From Thiobacter sp. AK1 (GTDB lineage Bacteria > Pseudomonadota > Gammaproteobacteria > Burkholderiales > Thiobacteraceae): a stretch of 64,000 nt of DNA. Made by a program: the position numbers and the translations under genes. Below are positions 17,715 through 27,285 of the stretch, piece by piece. A model generated the notes under the pieces. The model was not told the DNA's origin and made no database searches. It was given only the letters and a program-made list of their open reading frames with translations. Numbering within the stretch: position 1 is the stretch's first letter; the number at the start of each line of letters is the position of its first letter. The stretch is taken from positions 1 to 64,000 of the forward strand of contig NZ_JBAJEX010000008.1 in assembly GCF_039822265.1 (NCBI RefSeq). Reading direction: 5' to 3'.

Positions 17715-18265
17715 CAGGCCTTGAGCCAGGCGCTAAAGCGGCGGCGGAACTTCTCCACCTTGGGCGCCACGACGAACTGACAATAAGGCTGCCAGGGATG
17801 GCTTCGAAAGTAGCCCTGGTGGTCATCCTCCGCCCGCCAGAATTTCTCCAGCGGTTTCAGTTCCGTCACCAATGGCGCCGGCCACAGGCCGGCTTGCGTG
17901 ACCGCCTGCATCACCTCCTCGGCGATGCGTTTCTGTTCGGCATCGTGATAGAGGATGATGGAACGGTACTGGGGGCCGCGGTCGTTGCCCTGGCGGTTGG
18001 GCGTGGTGGGGTCGTGGATGGTGAAGAAGATTTCCAGCAGGGTACGGTAGGGCACCACCTCGGCATCGAAATGCACCTGCACCACCTCCGCGTGGCCCGT
18101 GGTGCCGGTGCAAACCTGCGCATAGGTGGGATTGTCCACCATGCCCCCGGCATAGCCGGAGACCACTTGGGCGACACCGCGCACCTGTTCGAACACGGCC
18201 TCCAGACACCAGAAGCAGCCGCCGCCTAGGGTGGCGATGGAAAGCGCGGCGGGTTGCTCGGCCAT
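17714..18265 (-). CDS. msrA: Peptide-methionine (S)-S-oxide reductase
   Basis: MsrA reduces the S-epimer of methionine sulfoxide in proteins, repairing oxidative damage with thioredoxin as reductant. The 183-residue product has the catalytic GGCFWCLEAVF motif (about 15-25) and the family stretches GYAGG, TGHAEVVQV and HHQGYF-like DDHQGYFRSHP. The start at 18265 is supported by AGGAGG eight bases upstream; the frame extends further but is not MsrA-like. It is the first gene of the minus-strand operon with the glycosyltransferase and PfkB kinase. Confidence 0.95.
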   Translation of the reverse strand: MAEQPAALSIATLGGGCFWCLEAVFEQVRGVAQVVSGYAGGMVDNPTYAQVCTGTTGHAEVVQVHFDAEVVPYRTLLEIFFTIHDPTTPNRQGNDRGPQYRSIILYHDAEQKRIAEEVMQAVTQAGLWPAPLVTELKPLEKFWRAEDDHQGYFRSHPWQPYCQFVVAPKVEKFRRRFSAWLKA

Positions 18266-18295
18266 GATGTTCCTCCTGTCGGCAGATGGGCCTGC

Positions 18296-18301
18296 ATTGT
18301 A
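18296..18301 (-). promoter_or_regulatory. Candidate -10 element of msrA operon
   Basis: TACAAT on the minus strand lies about 31 bases upstream of the msrA start, with five of six matches to the consensus. The -35 at the right spacing (GGCTAC) is poor. Confidence 0.3.
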
Positions 18302-18385
18302 ACGAGATTCCGGCCCGTGTAGCCGGCATTGGCAGGGAGAGGCAAAGCCCTTTACCATTGATGCGTGCCTCTTCAGTGACCGGTC

Positions 18386-18940
18386 ATGCCCGTCTCCACT
18401 GGTTTTTCCCGCAGCTATTTCCGGACCCGCGGCTATGTGCCGGGCGGCATCGTTATCAATGCGCGCGCGGAAAGCCTGCACATGGAAGCCCTGCCACCCT
18501 TTCTGCGCACGCTGCTGGTGACCGATGGTACCGTTACCAAACACCTGGAAGCGTATTTCTGGGAAGAGGTGCATGTGGATAACCTGGGGCAGGCGGAAGT
18601 GATCCTGGAAGCGGCGGTGCCGGCCCTGGGCTTGAGCGCGGGCGAGCAGGTCTTGCGCCGCCGGGTGCGGCTTCGGGGCCGGGCATCCAAGCGCTGCTAC
18701 GGCGAGGCCGAGTCCCTGATCCGTCTGCCTTGCTTGCCGGAGCGGCTGCAGGGCGAACTGGCGGCGGGACGCATCGGCATTGGCGAGCTATTGCGCGAGC
18801 GGGGACTGGAAACCTACCGGGAAATCCTAGACGTGGGCTGGGCCGGGCCGGATGCCGTCTATCGCACCTATCGCATCATGATCCGCGGCGAGCCCACCAT
18901 CCTTATCACCGAGACCTTCCCATGCGCACCCTATCGCTGA
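18386..18940 (+). CDS. Chorismate pyruvate-lyase-like protein (UbiC / DUF98 family)
   Basis: The 184-residue soluble protein has the family pattern FLRTLLVTDGTVTKHLEAYF (about 39-58), an RRRVRLRG strand near residue 94 and GIGELLRERGLETYRE (about 131-146). Chorismate lyases release pyruvate from chorismate to give 4-hydroxybenzoate, the ring precursor of ubiquinone, so a role in quinone supply is likely. Sequence alone cannot exclude a divergent member with another substrate. It is divergent from msrA. The next gene starts inside its last 19 bases. Confidence 0.75.
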   Translation: MPVSTGFSRSYFRTRGYVPGGIVINARAESLHMEALPPFLRTLLVTDGTVTKHLEAYFWEEVHVDNLGQAEVILEAAVPALGLSAGEQVLRRRVRLRGRASKRCYGEAESLIRLPCLPERLQGELAAGRIGIGELLRERGLETYREILDVGWAGPDAVYRTYRIMIRGEPTILITETFPCAPYR

Positions 18941-19407
18941 TGCTGGGCTTGCTGCTGGTCAATTCCGCTGCCGCTTTCGAAGTGGATGTCTTTCAAAGCG
19001 GCATGACCCGTGAGCAGGTGCGGCAAGCGCTGGCAAGCTACGCCTTCGAACGGGTGCAGGATTTTTCCGCCACCACCCTGATCGCCTACGACACGCCGGA
19101 GCGGGCTAGTCACCGCCAGTTCGTGTTCGACTTCTGCAACGACCGGCTGGTGGGATTGCAGCAGGAAGTGGCACCGTCGCTGAGGAACCTAGTAATCGTG
19201 ATCAATAACTACAATGGCCGCTATGGCCAGCCGGTGCGGGTGATCGCCAACACCAACGTGACCAGCATTGGCGAGCGCAACGAACTGGCCGTGCACTGGC
19301 GCAAGGGACCGGACATGATCGGCGTGCGCTACGTCACCACCCCGCCGGTGGAGAGCCTCATGCTGGTGTACGAGTCGCCCAACAACTGCTGGCAGGTTCC
19401 CCGCTGA
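18922..19407 (+). CDS. Secreted protein of unknown function
   Basis: The 161-residue product starts with a short signal peptide (MRTLSLMLGLLLVNSAAAFE, cleavage after about residue 18), indicating export to the periplasm. The mature part is small and mixed alpha/beta with two cysteines (in DFCNDRL and NNCWQVPR) that could form a disulfide. I do not recognise a named family. I chose ATG 18922 because it places the signal peptide at the N-terminus. It overlaps the chorismate-lyase-like gene by 19 bases and is followed after 11 bases by the gamma-glutamyltransferase. Confidence 0.7.
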   Translation: MRTLSLMLGLLLVNSAAAFEVDVFQSGMTREQVRQALASYAFERVQDFSATTLIAYDTPERASHRQFVFDFCNDRLVGLQQEVAPSLRNLVIVINNYNGRYGQPVRVIANTNVTSIGERNELAVHWRKGPDMIGVRYVTTPPVESLMLVYESPNNCWQVPR

Positions 19408-19418
19408 GGACGCGCATT

Positions 19419-21104
19419 TTGTATTCCTTTCGTGTGTCATGCGCCCGCTGGCTGGCCGGCTGGGCGCTGGGGCTCATGCTGCTCCCACCGGCCTGGGCGC
19501 AGACAATGGGGGCGCTGGCCACGGCCCATCCTCTGGCCACCGAGGCCGGGCAGCACATCCTCGCGCAAGGTGGCAACGCCTTCGATGCGGCGGTGGCGGT
19601 GGCGGCCGTGCTCGCGGTGGTGGAGCCCTACAGTTCTGGCCTCGGGGGAGGTGGTTTCTTTCTCCTGCATCGGGCGCAGGATGGCCGGCAGGTGTTTCTG
19701 GACGCGCGGGAGACCGCGCCTGCCGGGGCGTCCCTGGCCCATTATCGCGATGCCCAGGGCCGCTGGCTTCCCCGGGCGACCACGGAAGGCGCCAAGGCGG
19801 CGGCCATTCCGGGTCTGCCGGCCGCCCTGGTGCATCTCGCGCGGCATTATGGACGCCTGCCCTTGACCCAGACGTTGGCGCCTGCCATCGCCCTGGCGCA
19901 GGACGGTTTCCCGGTGGACGAGCGCTATCGCACCATGGCCAAGGTGCGTTTCGCCTGCCTGCATGGCCAGGAAGAGGCGGCATCGCAGTTCCTGGACCGG
20001 GGCGCGGTGCCGGCTGCTGGTGCGCGCCTGCGCCAGCCGGCGCTGGCGCGCACCCTGGCGAGACTGGCCAAGGAGGGGCGGGCAGGCTTCTACGGTGGGC
20101 CGGTGGCGCGGGAGATGGTGGTGGCGGTGCGCCGCGCCGGTGGCTTCTGGCATGTGAAAGATCTGACCCGCTACCGGGTGCGGGAGCGTCGCCCGCTGGT
20201 GGTTCATTATCGCGGTATGCGCATCGTCGCCGCCCCACCGCCTTCGGCAGCGGGCGTGGCGCTGGCGCAGAGTCTGACCGTGCTGTCGGCGTACGATTTG
20301 CAAGACGCCTTTTTGCCCCAGCGCATGCATTGGGTGGTTGAGGCTCTGCGTCGCGCCTATCACGACCGTCGCTTCCTGGGCGATCCCGATTTCATCGCCA
20401 TGCCCTTGGCGCGGCTATTGAGCCCAGCCTATCTTGCTGCCCGGCGCGCAAGCATTGACGATGACCGCGCTACATCGAGCACCGACCTCGATCCCGCGCC
20501 GCCATGGGGTGGCGGGCACCACACGACGCATTTTTCGATCGTTGATGGTGCAGGCAATCGGGTGGCCGCTACGCTCTCCATCAATCTGCCCTTCGGAGCT
20601 TGCTTCGTGGCCGGGCGTACCGGTGTGCTCCTCAACAGCGAAATGGACGATTTCAGTCTAGGGGCGGGTCGGTCCAATGCCTATGGACTCGCGGCAAGCG
20701 CCGCCAACGCGCTCGCGCCCGGACGGCGTCCGCTTTCCAGCATGGCACCCACCTTCGTGGAGGATGAGCGCGGTGTGTTGATACTCGGCACCCCCGGTGG
20801 CTCACGCATCATCAGCACGGTGCTGCTCGCCATCCTGCGCTATGCCGCCCAGCCGACGGTGGACCTAAGGGAATTGGTGAGCGCCCCTCGTTATCACCAC
20901 CAGTACCTGCCCGATCGCATCGAGGTGGAACCGGAGGGGTTTCCCCAGGAGGTGCTGGACGACCTCACCCTACGCGGGCACGTGGTGCAGGTGACAGACC
21001 GAAAATGGGGCAACATGCAGGTGGTGTGGTTGGATCGCCGCAGCGGGCGCGCCTTCGCCGCCAGCGATCCACGCGGGCAAGGCAGTGGCATGGCTTGGTA
21101 CTGA
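19419..21104 (+). CDS. ggt: Gamma-glutamyltransferase
   Basis: This periplasmic enzyme cleaves or transfers the gamma-glutamyl group of glutathione and related peptides. It is made as a precursor that cuts itself into two subunits. The 561-residue product has a signal peptide ending near PAWAQ (residue 28), the large-subunit stretch [27 protein letters not shown], and the autocleavage site [10 protein letters not shown] with nucleophile T369. The distal DUF-like [12 protein letters not shown] motif is also present. The proposed start is TTG 19419; GTG 19434 and ATG 19476 are alternatives, with ATG 19476 shortening the signal. No second cysteine-rich or anchor region is seen. Confidence 0.92.
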   Translation: MYSFRVSCARWLAGWALGLMLLPPAWAQTMGALATAHPLATEAGQHILAQGGNAFDAAVAVAAVLAVVEPYSSGLGGGGFFLLHRAQDGRQVFLDARETAPAGASLAHYRDAQGRWLPRATTEGAKAAAIPGLPAALVHLARHYGRLPLTQTLAPAIALAQDGFPVDERYRTMAKVRFACLHGQEEAASQFLDRGAVPAAGARLRQPALARTLARLAKEGRAGFYGGPVAREMVVAVRRAGGFWHVKDLTRYRVRERRPLVVHYRGMRIVAAPPPSAAGVALAQSLTVLSAYDLQDAFLPQRMHWVVEALRRAYHDRRFLGDPDFIAMPLARLLSPAYLAARRASIDDDRATSSTDLDPAPPWGGGHHTTHFSIVDGAGNRVAATLSINLPFGACFVAGRTGVLLNSEMDDFSLGAGRSNAYGLAASAANALAPGRRPLSSMAPTFVEDERGVLILGTPGGSRIISTVLLAILRYAAQPTVDLRELVSAPRYHHQYLPDRIEVEPEGFPQEVLDDLTLRGHVVQVTDRKWGNMQVVWLDRRSGRAFAASDPRGQGSGMAWY

Positions 21105-21131
21105 GACCGTCCTGCCGGTCATGCCGTGCGG

Positions 21132-21137
21132 TATCAT
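21132..21137 (+). promoter_or_regulatory. Candidate -10 element upstream of accA
   Basis: TATCAT lies 30 bases before the accA ATG at 21167 in an otherwise GC-rich gap. No convincing -35 lies 16-18 bases upstream. Confidence 0.25.
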
Positions 21138-21166
21138 TAGGCGACCTTTTTACGGCGGTCCGCCCC

Positions 21167-22135
21167 ATGAAGACGACCTTTCTGGATTTCGAACAGCCCA
21201 TTGCCGAGCTCGAGGGCAAGATCGAGGAACTGCGCTACGTGCAGGACGATTCCGCCCTCGACATCTCGGAGGAGATCGAGCGCCTGCAGAAAAAGAGCAA
21301 GGCGCTCACCAAGGACATCTACGCCAAGCTTACGCCCTGGCAGATCTCCCAGGTGGCACGGCATCCCCAGCGGCCTTATACGCTGGATTACATCAACGCC
21401 CTGTTCACGGATTTCGAGGAGCTGCACGGCGATCGGCACTTCGCCGACGATCCTGCCATCGTCGGCGGACTGGCGCGCTTCAATGGCCAGCCGGTAATGG
21501 TGATCGGCCATCAGAAGGGCCGCGACACCAAGGAAAAAATCTACCGCAATTTCGGCATGCCCCGCCCGGAGGGCTATCGCAAGGCGCAGCGCCTGATGAA
21601 GCAGGCGGAGAAATTCAACCTCCCCTTGTTCACCTTCATCGACACACCGGGTGCCTATCCCGGCATCGATGCCGAGGAGCGTGGTCAGTCTGAGGCCATC
21701 GCCAGCAATCTCTACGTCATGGCCACGCTACGCATTCCCATCGTCTGCACGGTGATCGGCGAGGGCGGGTCTGGCGGCGCCCTGGCCATCGGCGTCGGCG
21801 ATGCCATGCTCATGCTGCAGTACAGCACTTATTCCGTGATCTCTCCCGAGGGTTGCGCCTCCATCTTGTGGAAGAGCGCCGAAAAGGCGCCCGAAGCGGC
21901 GGAGACCCTGGGTATCACCGCGACTCGCCTGAAGACCCTCGGCCTCATCGATCGTGTCATCAACGAGCCTTTGGGTGGTGCGCACCGCGATCCCGAGGCC
22001 ATGATGCAGTCCATGCGCAAGGTGTTGGCGGAAACCCTGCGCGACTTGCAGGACTACTCCGTGGATGAGCTTCTCAAGCGGCGCTTCGACCGGCTCATGA
22101 GCTATGGCAAGTTCAAGGAAGCCGGCAGCCGCTAA
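21167..22135 (+). CDS. accA: Acetyl-CoA carboxylase, carboxyltransferase subunit alpha
   Basis: AccA pairs with AccD to move the carboxyl group from biotin to acetyl-CoA, the first committed step of fatty-acid synthesis. The 322-residue product begins [22 protein letters not shown], a helical N-terminus typical of the family. It contains the biotin-carboxyl-binding stretches [12 protein letters not shown] and [15 protein letters not shown] (about 197-211) and [12 protein letters not shown]. The partner accD lies far away at 57351. The last 32 bases overlap tilS, suggesting co-expression. Confidence 0.97.
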   Translation: MKTTFLDFEQPIAELEGKIEELRYVQDDSALDISEEIERLQKKSKALTKDIYAKLTPWQISQVARHPQRPYTLDYINALFTDFEELHGDRHFADDPAIVGGLARFNGQPVMVIGHQKGRDTKEKIYRNFGMPRPEGYRKAQRLMKQAEKFNLPLFTFIDTPGAYPGIDAEERGQSEAIASNLYVMATLRIPIVCTVIGEGGSGGALAIGVGDAMLMLQYSTYSVISPEGCASILWKSAEKAPEAAETLGITATRLKTLGLIDRVINEPLGGAHRDPEAMMQSMRKVLAETLRDLQDYSVDELLKRRFDRLMSYGKFKEAGSR

Positions 22136-23447
22136 GCTTCAGGAGCATGTTCACCAAGCCCTGATCGGCTATCTGGAAACGGGACGGCGCCTGTGTCTGG
22201 CGCTGTCGGGCGGTGTCGATTCCGTGGCGCTGCTCGACATTCTCGACGGCTTCCGCCGCACGCTGGACTTCTCCTTGAGTGCCGTCCATGTCCATCACCA
22301 TCTGAGTCCCCACGCGGACGCGTGGGCTGCTTTCTGCGTCCGCCTGTGCGCGGCGCGGGACATTCCGCTGCACGTGGCGCGGGTGCGCGTGCGCAGGCGG
22401 CGCGAGCTGGGGCCGGAAGCGGCGGCGCGCGAGGCGCGCTATCGGGTGTTGCTGGCCCAACCTGCCGATTATGTGGTGCTGGCCCATCATCTCGATGACC
22501 AGGTGGAAACGGTGTTCTTGAATCTGCTGCGGGGCAGTGGCGTGCGCGGCCTGGCCGGCATGCCGGCGGTGCGCAAAGCCGGAGGGCCGCGTCTACTGCG
22601 GCCGCTTATTACCGTGCCGCGCGCGGTGATCCTCGCCTATGCCAAGCAGCGCCAGCTGAGCTGGGTGGAAGACGAGAGCAATCGCGACACGCGGCTTCTT
22701 CGCAACTTTTTGCGGAGGAACGTGTTGCCCCTGATCGAGAGCCGTTTCCCCGCCTATCGCGAGGCCGTGCTGCGCGCGAGCGAGCATCTTGCCGAGGCGG
22801 ACAGCCTTCTCGACGAGCTGGGCGCGCTGGATCTCGCGCGCCATGGGCGCGACGGCCGGCTGGAAGTGGCTGGACTTGCCGCCCTGTCCGCGCCGCGCGC
22901 CAAGAATCTGCTACGGGTGTTTTTCCAGGCCCAGGGCGCGCCCATGCCCGACGCCGCACGCCTGCACGAAATGTGGCGTCAACTCCTATCGGCCGCAGCG
23001 GATGCCCGGATCGAGATCCCCTGGGGCGATTTCGTGCTGCGCCGCTATCGTGGCCAGGCCTGGGTGGAAAACCGGCGACCGCTGCCATCCCAGGAATGGC
23101 GGCAGGCCTGGCACGGGGAGAGCCGGCTAAAGCTGCCGGAATTGGGCTGCGTGCTGGAGTGTGAACGCACCCTCGGCGCCGGCCTGTCTTCGCGCATGGT
23201 GGAAAACCACGCGCTGGAGCTCAGGCTGCGTCGAGGTGGCGAGCGCCTGCGCCCCGACTGTCGCGGCCCCAGGCGCAGTCTGAAGAATCTGCTGCAGGAG
23301 GCCGGTGTGCCGCCCTGGCTGCGCACGCGCCTGCCCCTGTTGTGGTCGGGTGATACGCTGGTGGCCGTGCCGGGCATCGGCGTGGATTGCGGCTGGCAGG
23401 CCGCCCCCAACGAGGTGGGCTTGGCGCTTCGCGTGGGCCCTCTCTGA
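22104..23447 (+). CDS. tilS: tRNA(Ile)-lysidine synthetase
   Basis: TilS modifies the wobble cytidine of tRNA-Ile(CAU) to lysidine using ATP and lysine, which makes the tRNA read AUA. The 447-residue product has the PP-loop ATP motif [14 protein letters not shown] (SGGVDS at 35-40), the [17 protein letters not shown] stretch (about 130-146) and the [17 protein letters not shown] motif. The C-terminal domain ends with the [20 protein letters not shown] region that contacts tRNA. The ATG at 22104 lies inside accA; this pairing is common in betaproteobacteria. Confidence 0.95.
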   Translation: MASSRKPAAAKLQEHVHQALIGYLETGRRLCLALSGGVDSVALLDILDGFRRTLDFSLSAVHVHHHLSPHADAWAAFCVRLCAARDIPLHVARVRVRRRRELGPEAAAREARYRVLLAQPADYVVLAHHLDDQVETVFLNLLRGSGVRGLAGMPAVRKAGGPRLLRPLITVPRAVILAYAKQRQLSWVEDESNRDTRLLRNFLRRNVLPLIESRFPAYREAVLRASEHLAEADSLLDELGALDLARHGRDGRLEVAGLAALSAPRAKNLLRVFFQAQGAPMPDAARLHEMWRQLLSAAADARIEIPWGDFVLRRYRGQAWVENRRPLPSQEWRQAWHGESRLKLPELGCVLECERTLGAGLSSRMVENHALELRLRRGGERLRPDCRGPRRSLKNLLQEAGVPPWLRTRLPLLWSGDTLVAVPGIGVDCGWQAAPNEVGLALRVGPL

Positions 23448-23545
23448 TACTGCATGAACCAAACCTGATTTCCTCGCGCGCATCCGTGGCGCGGAGGAAG
23501 ACACTTGCGGCAGCCGGGTTCCGTGCTCACCCTAAGGAGGCAAAC

Positions 23546-24052
23546 ATGACGTTGGTGCGCAGCATGCTGCTTGCCCTGCTGGCGGGTGTGCTACCTCCGG
23601 CCGTCGCGTCCGCGCCCATTGTCATCAAGTTTAGCCACGTGGTGCCCCCAACACGCCGTCAGGCAAGGCGGCTGAACGTTTCAAGCAACGGGCCGAAGAA
23701 CGCACCAAGGATGGCAGTTCCTGTTGTTGGTAAACGCCCTGCTGTTCTTCGCCGGCGACTTCATGGGCGCCTCGTCCATCATCCTCATCCTGGCGCCGCT
23801 GTTTCTGCCGCCAGCTGTGAAGCTGGGCATTGATCCATTCATCTCGGGATCGTCATGCTGGAACTGGGGATGATCACGCCCCGGTGGGATTGAACCTTTA
23901 GGTGGCGAACGGCCATGACGAAAATGGGGCTGGCCCAGGTTACCCGCGCCGTGAAGCCGTGGATACACACGGTGACCGCGGTGCGGCTGCTTCCGACTTA
24001 CGTGCCGGAGATCAGGCTATGCCTGCCGAAGCGGCTTTACGCGCGTTTCTGA
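23546..24052 (+). pseudogene. Decayed TRAP transporter: 5' end of dctP fused to 3' end of dctM
   Basis: The start keeps an ideal ribosome-binding site (AAGGAGG, 23535-23541), a signal peptide and the DctP-like onset APIVIKFSHVVPP. A run of five C at about 23646-23650 then shifts the frame. One extra base would restore NTPSGKAAERFKQRAEERTK, the next part of the DctP solute-binding protein. At about 23713-23720 the similarity jumps to the C-terminal end of the DctM permease (NALLFFAGDFM, SSIILILAPLFLPPAVKLGI). Further frame changes follow, then MGLAQVTRAVKPW and TYVPEIRLCLPK before TGA 24052. dctQ and most of dctP and dctM are deleted. The product cannot be functional. Confidence 0.8.
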
Positions 24053-24751
24053 TCAGCGGGCCACCACCACGGCGGGGATGCCTTTTTCCTTTAGCCTTGC
24101 GAGGGCAGCTTCGGCTTCGGCCCGCGTCTTGAAGGGCGGCAGCATCACCCGGGTTTCCGTCTGGGCTTCGATGCCCGCCGCGCGCAAACGCTCCACCAGT
24201 TGCAGGGCATTCTGAGGATTGGCAAAGACGCCGAACTGCACCACGTAGCCGCTGGCTGCGTGGGGCACGGCGGCTGGCGCGGGCGCTAAAGATGTCGGCG
24301 GTTCGGCCTTGACCAGAGGTTTCGCGACCTCGGCAGGCGGCGCCTTGGGCCCCGGGCCAGGCGGTGGCAGCGGCTTGCTCACCACTTGCGGCGGGGGCGG
24401 TGCCCCCAGCGTGGGGGGAAGTGTACCGGCTTGCTTCGGGGCAGGAATGGCCGGCGCAGTGGCGGTTGCGGCCTGCTGTGGCGCGTGCTCCACCGTTGGC
24501 TCGCCGGGTGGTGGCGTGTCAGGGGCTGTTTGCCCCGGGGGTGCCGCGGCGGCTTCCGGCTCGGAGGAGGCCGGCGGCGCGATGATGGGGGGCGGCACGG
24601 TTTCCTCCGGCGGCCGGGTGATGGGCGGCGCGGGCTTGTGTTGGGACAGCCAGGTGAGGATGCCCGCCGCCAGGACCACCAGGGTCACCGCCACGATCAG
24701 GCGGCGGGTCGCGCGTTTCTTAATCTCGTCTTCTGCGATCGGCTCCGCCAT
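24053..24751 (-). CDS. SPOR-domain membrane protein
   Basis: The 232-residue bitopic inner-membrane protein has a cytoplasmic N-terminus (1-16), one membrane helix (about 17-36), a long proline/alanine-rich periplasmic linker (40-150) and a C-terminal SPOR domain (about 155-230, starting GYVVQFGVFANPQNA). SPOR domains bind denuded septal peptidoglycan, so a role at the division site is likely. It stands alone on the minus strand, ends one base from the TRAP pseudogene, and is divergent from ndk. A second SPOR protein of the same architecture is encoded at 59535-60185. Confidence 0.85.
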   Translation of the reverse strand: MAEPIAEDEIKKRATRRLIVAVTLVVLAAGILTWLSQHKPAPPITRPPEETVPPPIIAPPASSEPEAAAAPPGQTAPDTPPPGEPTVEHAPQQAATATAPAIPAPKQAGTLPPTLGAPPPPQVVSKPLPPPGPGPKAPPAEVAKPLVKAEPPTSLAPAPAAVPHAASGYVVQFGVFANPQNALQLVERLRAAGIEAQTETRVMLPPFKTRAEAEAALARLKEKGIPAVVVAR

Positions 24752-24872
24752 CCCTTTCCCCCTTGTTCGAGTGGTTTACCGCGATGTTAGCACTTCGCGG
24801 GTGCGGCACGGCATACGGCTGACGAAGTGGTCATTTAGCTTGGCCGGGCTTTTTTTGCCGGCCCGAACACGG

Positions 24873-24878
24873 TATATT
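24873..24878 (+). promoter_or_regulatory. Candidate -10 element of ndk
   Basis: TATATT lies 63 bases before the ndk ATG in an AT-richer patch. The -35 position at 17 bases is only a T-run (24850-24855). A GGCCGG / CCGGCC dyad with a T-rich loop lies just upstream of it. Confidence 0.3.
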
Positions 24879-24940
24879 TAGCAGCTTGTTTTTATTCTGA
24901 ATTTCCGATTCCGTATTTTGCCTATAGGGAGAGCAGTTTC

Positions 24941-25369
24941 ATGGCCATCGAGCGCACCTTGTCGATCATCAAACCGGATGCCGTCGCCAAGAACGTGATC
25001 GGCAAGATCTATTCCCGTTTCGAGAGCAATGGTCTCAAAATCGTGGCAGCGCGCATGCGCTGGCTGTCGCGGGCCGAGGCGGAAGGATTCTATGCCGTGC
25101 ATCGCGGCAAGCCTTTTTTCAATGATCTGGTGACCTTCATGACTTCCGGTCCGGTGATGATCCAGGTGCTGGAAGGGGAGAACGCCATCGCCAAGAATCG
25201 TGAGCTGATGGGCGCCACCGATCCCAAAAAGGCCGCGCCCGGAACCATCCGTGCCGACTTCGCTCAGAGCATCGACGCCAACGCGGTGCACGGCTCCGAT
25301 GGCCCGGACACGGCCAAGGCGGAGATCGCCTATTTTTTCCCCGAGATGGAAGTGTATTCCGGCCGCTGA
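24941..25369 (+). CDS. ndk: Nucleoside diphosphate kinase
   Basis: Ndk balances nucleoside triphosphate pools by moving the gamma phosphate from ATP to NDPs through a phosphohistidine. The 142-residue length is typical. The [14 protein letters not shown] start, the active-site [16 protein letters not shown] stretch with the catalytic His (about residue 117) and the C-terminal FFPEMEVY are intact. A ribosome-binding site (GGGAGAGC) precedes ATG 24941. It heads the rlmN-pilW-rodZ-ispG run. Confidence 0.97.
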   Translation: MAIERTLSIIKPDAVAKNVIGKIYSRFESNGLKIVAARMRWLSRAEAEGFYAVHRGKPFFNDLVTFMTSGPVMIQVLEGENAIAKNRELMGATDPKKAAPGTIRADFAQSIDANAVHGSDGPDTAKAEIAYFFPEMEVYSGR

Positions 25370-25414
25370 TGGTCTGCGCCATCCGGCGCGGCCGTCGCAG
25401 GAGGGTCTGAGTCC

Positions 25415-26503
25415 TTGACCATCAACCTGCTCGATTTCGACCTCGCGGGTCTGACCCGCTACTTCGCCGAGAACCTGGGCGAGAAGCCTTTCCGTGCCCG
25501 CCAGGTGATGCGCTGGATCCATCAGGCCGGGGAGCAGGATTTCGCGGCCATGACCGACCTGGCGAAATCGCTGCGGGAAAAACTCGCCGCCACCGCTGCG
25601 ATCATGCCGCCGCGCATCCTTGCCGAGCATCGTTCCGCGGACGGCACCGTGAAGTGGCTGATGGATACGGGCAGTGCCAATGCGGTGGAGACCGTGTTCA
25701 TTCCGGAGACCGACCGCGGCACCCTCTGTGTGTCCTCCCAGGTGGGCTGTGCGCTCGCCTGCACGTTCTGTTCCACTGGCCGCCAGGGTTTCAATCGCAA
25801 TCTGACGGTGGCGGAAATCATCGGCCAGCTCTGGCTTGCCAACCGGGCTTTGCGTGGGGTCGGCCTGGGTGAGCGCCCGGTCACCAACGTGGTGCTCATG
25901 GGCATGGGTGAGCCCCTCACCAACTTCGACAACGTGGTGACGGCACTTTCCATCATGCTGGACGATCATGGCTACGGCTTGTCGCGCCGGCGGGTGACGG
26001 TGAGCACATCCGGCATCGTGCCGGCCATGGATCGCCTGCGAAAGACCTGCCCGGTGGCGCTGGCGGTGTCGCTACACGCACCCAATGATGCGCTACGCGA
26101 CGAGCTGGTGCCCATCAACCGCAAATACCCCCTGCGCGAGCTGATGGCGGCCTGCCAGCGCTACCTGGTGCAGGCGCCGCGGGATTTCATCACCTTCGAA
26201 TACGTGATGCTGGACGGCGTCAACGACACGCCTGCCCACGCCCGCGAGCTCATTGCCCTGACGCGTGAGGTGTCCTGCAAGTTCAACCTCATTCCCTTCA
26301 ATCCCTTTCCGGATTCAGGCTACCGCCGTTCGACGCCCGAAGCGATGCGGCGTTTCCGGGAAATCCTGCTGGAGGCAGGCCACGTGGTTACCACCCGCAA
26401 GACGCGCGGCGATGACATCGCAGCGGCGTGCGGCCAGCTCGCGGGACGGGTACAGGACAAAAGCCGGCGCAGCTTGCGTCTGGCCACAGGAGCGCATCCA
26501 TGA
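25415..26503 (+). CDS. rlmN: Dual-specificity rRNA/tRNA adenine C2 methyltransferase RlmN
   Basis: This radical-SAM enzyme makes 2-methyladenosine at A2503 of 23S rRNA and A37 of some tRNAs. In the 362-residue protein the CXXXCXXC cluster motif is C112, C116 and C119 in [31 protein letters not shown] follows, and C339 near the end is the likely methyl-carrying cysteine. The start appears to be TTG at 25415, about 12 bases after GGAGG; no better ATG lies near. An ATGA overlap joins it to the PilW-like gene. Confidence 0.95.
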   Translation: MTINLLDFDLAGLTRYFAENLGEKPFRARQVMRWIHQAGEQDFAAMTDLAKSLREKLAATAAIMPPRILAEHRSADGTVKWLMDTGSANAVETVFIPETDRGTLCVSSQVGCALACTFCSTGRQGFNRNLTVAEIIGQLWLANRALRGVGLGERPVTNVVLMGMGEPLTNFDNVVTALSIMLDDHGYGLSRRRVTVSTSGIVPAMDRLRKTCPVALAVSLHAPNDALRDELVPINRKYPLRELMAACQRYLVQAPRDFITFEYVMLDGVNDTPAHARELIALTREVSCKFNLIPFNPFPDSGYRRSTPEAMRRFREILLEAGHVVTTRKTRGDDIAAACGQLAGRVQDKSRRSLRLATGAHP

Positions 26504-27285
26504 TCTTGACGAGCCGTTCGAAGCGTCTGCTCTTCGCCTTCCTCCTGATCCTGCTTAGTGGCGCTTGCGCCCAGCAGCCCCTGCAGTCGCCGAATCTGAG
26601 CCAGGAGGACAGCGCCCGGCTGGAGGCGGCGCGTGCCCATACCGAGCTTGGCTCCGCGTATTTCGGCGCTGGCCAGCTTGGCGTGGCGCTGGAGGAGCTT
26701 ACCATCGCCACCCAGATCGATCCCAAATACGCGCCGGCTCATTACATGCTGGGCTTGGTGCACATGGAGCTTAAGGAGGATGCGGAGGCGGAAGCCGCCT
26801 TCCGCCGCGCCATCGAGCTCGACCCTGGCAGCTCTGAGGCCTACAACAATTACGGCTGGTTCCTTTGCCAGCGCAACCGCATCGACGAGGCGATCAAGCA
26901 ATTCACCATCGCGCTCAAGAACCCGCGCTACGAGACGCCGGAGAAGGCCTACGTCAATGCTGGCATCTGCTCCCTCAAACGCAACGATGAAGCGGCAGCG
27001 GTGGACTATTTCGAGCGTGCCCTCAAGGTGCAGCCCAACCATCCGCTGGCCCTCTACCATCTGGCGGACATCCATTACCGGCGGGGTGATCTGGCCAGCG
27101 CCAAGAGCCTGCTCTTGCGCTATATGAAGGCGAATCCACCTACTGCGGAAGCCCTTTGGTTGGGCGTCCGGGTGGAGCGGCGCCTAGGTGACCGTAGCGC
27201 CGAGGCAAGTTATGCCCAGATGCTACGCCAGCGGTTCCCAGAGGCGCCGCAAACCCAGCTCCTCAAGGCCGAACGCTACGAATGA
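26500..27285 (+). CDS. pilW: Type IV pilus biogenesis/stability lipoprotein PilW (PilF)
   Basis: The 261-residue outer-membrane lipoprotein is made of TPR repeats. It helps assemble or localise the secretin PilQ in type IV pilus systems. The signal peptide ends in a lipobox with C23 (SGACAQQ). Several TPR units follow (from about 45 to 250, for example [17 protein letters not shown] and [19 protein letters not shown]). ATG 26500 overlaps the rlmN stop by 4 bases and rodZ overlaps its own stop, giving the conserved rlmN-pilW-rodZ-ispG order. Confidence 0.9.
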   Translation: MILTSRSKRLLFAFLLILLSGACAQQPLQSPNLSQEDSARLEAARAHTELGSAYFGAGQLGVALEELTIATQIDPKYAPAHYMLGLVHMELKEDAEAEAAFRRAIELDPGSSEAYNNYGWFLCQRNRIDEAIKQFTIALKNPRYETPEKAYVNAGICSLKRNDEAAAVDYFERALKVQPNHPLALYHLADIHYRRGDLASAKSLLLRYMKANPPTAEALWLGVRVERRLGDRSAEASYAQMLRQRFPEAPQTQLLKAERYE

